Shown here: in pieces, positions 61,543-64,000 of the stretch
Position numbering within the stretch: the first letter of the stretch is position 1
How the letters are laid out: each line of letters starts with the position of its first letter
Assembly (NCBI RefSeq): GCF_003850565.1
Contig: NZ_CP027706.1
Span: forward strand, 3,100,001-3,164,000
Length of the DNA stretch: 64,000 nt
Direction of reading: 5' to 3'
Source of the DNA: Pseudomonas sessilinigenes
Lineage (GTDB): Bacteria > Pseudomonadota > Gammaproteobacteria > Pseudomonadales > Pseudomonadaceae
Notes under the pieces: model-generated
The model's input: only the letters and a program-made list of their open reading frames with translations
Database searches by the model: none
What the model was told of the DNA's origin: nothing
Translations under genes and position numbers: made by a program

Positions 61543-63800
61543 GCTACCGCGTTGCGGTGCGGGCGCTTTGCGAGTTCAGTGCCAAGAGCGGTGATCTTGA
61601 CCTGCGCTTCACGCCATCGCCCAGCGCCCAGGAGGGCATGCTCGGGCACCGTACCGTGGCTGCCCGGCGCAGCCCCGATTACCAAAGCGAAGTGCCCGTG
61701 GAAGGCCGCTATGGCGAGCTGCTGGTCAAGGGCCGGGCAGATGGCTACGACCCGCAGCAGAACCTGCTGGAGGAGATCAAGACCTACCGCGGCGACCTGG
61801 CGCGCATGCCCGACAATCACCGGCAACTGCACTGGGCCCAGGCCCGGGTCTATGCCTGGTTGCTCTGCCAGAGCCTGCAACTGCCGGCGATCCGGGTGTC
61901 GCTGGTGTATTTCGATATCCAGAGCGAGGAGGAAACGGCTTTTGTGCAAGAGCACAGTGCCGAGCAGTTGCAGGCGTTCTTCAACCAGCAATGCGCAATA
62001 TTCCTCAGTTGGGCGCAACAGGAACTGCAACATCGGGCACTGCGCGACCAGGGGACCGCCGAGCTGCGGTTCCCCCACGGGCAGTTTCGCCCCGGCCAGC
62101 GGCACCTGGCCGAGTCGGTGTACAAGGCGGTCAGTACCGGCCGTTGCCTGCTGGCCCAGGCTCCCACCGGTATCGGCAAGACCCTGGGCACGCTGTTTCC
62201 CATGCTCAAGGCCATGGCCCCGCAACGGCTGGACAAACTGTTGTTCCTCACGGCCAAGACCCCGGGGCGGCAGTTGGCACTGGAGGGTGCGCGAATGCTG
62301 TTCGCCCAGCAGCCCGGATTGCCCTTGCGAGTTTTGGAGCTGGTGGCCCGGGACAAGGCCTGTGAATACCTGGACAAGGCTTGCCATGGCGAATCCTGCC
62401 CCCTGGCCAAGGGCTTCTACCAGCGCTTGCCCGCTGCCCGCCAGGCGGCGGTCCAGGTGCCGCTGCTCGATCGCCAGGCCCTGCGCCAAGTGGCGCTGGA
62501 GCACCAGGTCTGCCCTTACTACCTGAGCCAGGAGATGGCGCGCTGGAGTGACCTGGTGGTGGCTGACTACAACTACTACTTTGACTCCAGCGCCCTGTTG
62601 TTCGGGCTGGCCCAGGCCGCTCAAGAGCGCCTGGCGGTACTGGTGGACGAGGCCCACAACCTGGTAGAGCGAGGACGCGGCATGTACAGCGCCAGTCTCG
62701 ACCAGCAACAACTGGCCCAAGTGCGCAAGAGCGCCCCACAAGCGTTGAAGTCATCCCTGCAACGGTTGAACCGGGAGTGGAACGCGCTGCACAAGGAGCA
62801 GCTCGTGCCTTACCAGGTCTACCAAGGCATCCCCGCTGCCTGGCTCAAGGCCTTGGGATTGTGCATCGCCGCCTTGGGCGACTACTTCGCCGAGCACCCC
62901 CAGGGGGTGGAAAGTGGGTTGCAGGGCTGGTACTTCGAGCTGTTGCAGTTCGCCCGGGTGGCGGAGTTGTTCGATGAGCAGCCATTCATCTTCGATGTCA
63001 GCAAGCGCACCTTGAGTGCCCGGCGCAGCCTGTCATGCCTGAGCCTGCGCAATGTGGTGCCGGCCGCGCTACTGCGCCCACGGATGGAGGCCGCCCGCAG
63101 CGTGGTGCTGTTTTCCGCGACCCTCAATCCAAGGCATTACTACCAGGACCTGCTGGGGCTGCCCGAGGATAGCGTGTGGGTGGATGTCGAGTCGCCGTTC
63201 GCGGCCACGCAGTTGGAAGTCCATATCGTCAAGCGGATCTCCACGCGCTATGCCCACCGCCAACAGTCCCTGGGGCCGATTGTCGAGCTGATGGCCCGCC
63301 AGTTCGCGGCACGTCCGGGAAACTACCTGGCGTTCTTCAGCAGCTTCGATTACCTGCAACAGGTGGCTGAATTACTGGCCCGGGAACATCCACACATTCC
63401 TTTGTGGCTGCAGGCACGAGGCATGGATGAAGCCGCCCGCGAGGATTTTCTGCGCAAGTTCCAGGTCGAGGGCCAGGGCATCGGTTTTGCGGTGCTCGGT
63501 GGCGCCTTCGGTGAAGGCATAGACCTCCCGGGCTCGAGGCTCATCGGTGCCTTTGTCGCCACCCTGGGCCTGCCGCAACTCAATGTATTGAACGAACAGA
63601 TGAAGCAGCGCATGGGCGAACTGTTCGGCTGCGGTTATGACTACACGTACCTGTACCCCGGCTTGCAGAAGGTGGTGCAGGCGGCTGGCCGGGTGATTCG
63701 CAGCCAGGCCGATAGTGGGGTGCTGATGCTCATCGACGATCGTTTCAACGAGCCCAGGGTGCGGCGGTTGCTGCCGCGCTGGTGGGCCATCGCGCCATAG
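61539..63800 (+). CDS. XPD/DinG-like iron-sulfur DNA helicase
   Basis: This 753-aa protein starts at TTG 61539, preceded by GGGAG and overlapping the nuclease stop by 4 nt. An N-terminal PD-(D/E)xK-like/Cas4-like segment is possible (SEVPVEGRYGELLVKGRADGYDP, LLEEIKTYRGD). SF2 motifs follow: Walker A QAPTGIGKTLG, motif II VDEAHNLVERG, and motif VI QAAGRVIRSQADSG. The Cys at CEYLDKACHGESCPL and VCPYYL fit a 4Fe-4S cluster of the XPD family. It probably unwinds DNA 5'-3' for the partner FAN1-like nuclease in cross-link or fork repair. Confidence 0.92.
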   Translation: MSYRVAVRALCEFSAKSGDLDLRFTPSPSAQEGMLGHRTVAARRSPDYQSEVPVEGRYGELLVKGRADGYDPQQNLLEEIKTYRGDLARMPDNHRQLHWAQARVYAWLLCQSLQLPAIRVSLVYFDIQSEEETAFVQEHSAEQLQAFFNQQCAIFLSWAQQELQHRALRDQGTAELRFPHGQFRPGQRHLAESVYKAVSTGRCLLAQAPTGIGKTLGTLFPMLKAMAPQRLDKLLFLTAKTPGRQLALEGARMLFAQQPGLPLRVLELVARDKACEYLDKACHGESCPLAKGFYQRLPAARQAAVQVPLLDRQALRQVALEHQVCPYYLSQEMARWSDLVVADYNYYFDSSALLFGLAQAAQERLAVLVDEAHNLVERGRGMYSASLDQQQLAQVRKSAPQALKSSLQRLNREWNALHKEQLVPYQVYQGIPAAWLKALGLCIAALGDYFAEHPQGVESGLQGWYFELLQFARVAELFDEQPFIFDVSKRTLSARRSLSCLSLRNVVPAALLRPRMEAARSVVLFSATLNPRHYYQDLLGLPEDSVWVDVESPFAATQLEVHIVKRISTRYAHRQQSLGPIVELMARQFAARPGNYLAFFSSFDYLQQVAELLAREHPHIPLWLQARGMDEAAREDFLRKFQVEGQGIGFAVLGGAFGEGIDLPGSRLIGAFVATLGLPQLNVLNEQMKQRMGELFGCGYDYTYLYPGLQKVVQAAGRVIRSQADSGVLMLIDDRFNEPRVRRLLPRWWAIAP

Positions 63801-63841
63801 ACAACGCCGCAGGACAGCCCATGGCCGGCCGGCGGCGTTGT
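63801..63841. terminator. Hairpin after the helicase gene
   Basis: ACAACGCCGC and its complement (63801-63810/63832-63841) flank an inner GGCCGGCC palindrome, immediately after the stop codon. There is no T-run, but the stem is strong and lies between convergent genes. Confidence 0.55.
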
Positions 63842-63892
63842 GTTGAACCCTATGGGCGCGGTACTGCCTGGCACCAGGCTTCGCGGCAAGTA

Positions 63893-64000
63893 TCAATGGC
63901 CCTGGCGAGCCCTGACAAAACGACGCAGGGTCTGGCCGGGGCCAGTCTGGAACCGCGTCGGGCGTGGCTGGCCAGTGTCGGCGGCAATGAACACGAACTC
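63893..64000 (-). CDS. C-terminal 35 codons of a probable acyl-CoA thioesterase (start beyond right edge)
   Basis: A minus-strand frame enters from the right edge and stops at TGA 63893. Its end (EFVFIAADTGQPRPTRF and a basic tail) resembles the last strand of hotdog-fold thioesterases of the YbgC/PaaI group. Too little is visible for a firm name. Confidence 0.4.
   Translation of the reverse strand, partial: EFVFIAADTGQPRPTRFQTGPGQTLRRFVRARQGH

Overview
The window is about 63% GC, is packed with genes on both strands, and reads as the chromosome of a fluorescent pseudomonad of the P. fluorescens group (P. protegens/P. chlororaphis-like). The strongest marker is the aprA-aprI-aprDEF block followed by two RTX lipases and two S8 autotransporters. 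DUF1652, REP palindromes and a pseudomonad-type intergenic repeat fit the same assignment. No rRNA, tRNA, CRISPR array or intact insertion sequence was seen.

Bases 1-5742 (minus strand) carry an unusual three- to four-gene unit. It encodes a degenerate receiver-like protein, a two-module AAA+ protein whose second module is ClpB-like, a small radical-SAM protein, and a large protein that runs off the left edge. The large protein has two zinc ribbons, a kinase fold that has lost its catalytic residues, and the start of a DUF4011-type region that is normally followed by an SF1 helicase. It looks like a conflict/stress module and is the best candidate here for an undescribed system.

Bases 5949-15671 hold a BvgA/BvgS/BvgR-like signalling trio (response regulator, 1066-aa hybrid kinase with two periplasmic ligand-binding domains, EAL phosphodiesterase). 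It converges on a four-gene chaperone-usher fimbrial operon (pilin, chaperone, usher, adhesin). The EAL and adhesin genes overlap tail to tail by 22 bp.

Bases 15948-24922 are mostly scattered housekeeping or solitary genes: a LysR regulator divergent from a quinone-reductase-like dehydrogenase, pgm, a pirin, a UvrD-like helicase, DUF1652, and an AraC regulator with a SnoaL-like N-terminus.

Bases 24973-41967 are a nitrogen-compound catabolic region. It contains a FAD amine oxidoreductase, a cupin, a polyamine-binding protein, MoaF with an aminotransferase and an SDR, a second class III aminotransferase, a phenylacetaldehyde-type dehydrogenase, two APC permeases, DUF3156, a P1 peptidase, and FeaR-like and LuxR-type regulators. 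Several leaders carry an exact AAnAAnAA (Hfq/Crc) motif. A 164-bp inverted-repeat element at 27927-28090 supplies the stop codon of the SDR gene.

Bases 42268-58941 are the extracellular-enzyme cluster: AprA protease, its inhibitor, the AprDEF type I exporter, a PueB-like lipase, two tandem S8 autotransporter proteases and a PueA/TliA-like lipase, closed by a strong terminator. AprDEF probably exports AprA and both lipases. The aprA leader has three GGA motifs typical of RsmA/RsmE control. The window ends with a small secreted protein, a YgdI/YgdR-like lipoprotein, a FAN1-like nuclease coupled to an XPD/DinG-like iron-sulfur helicase, and the tail of a probable thioesterase.
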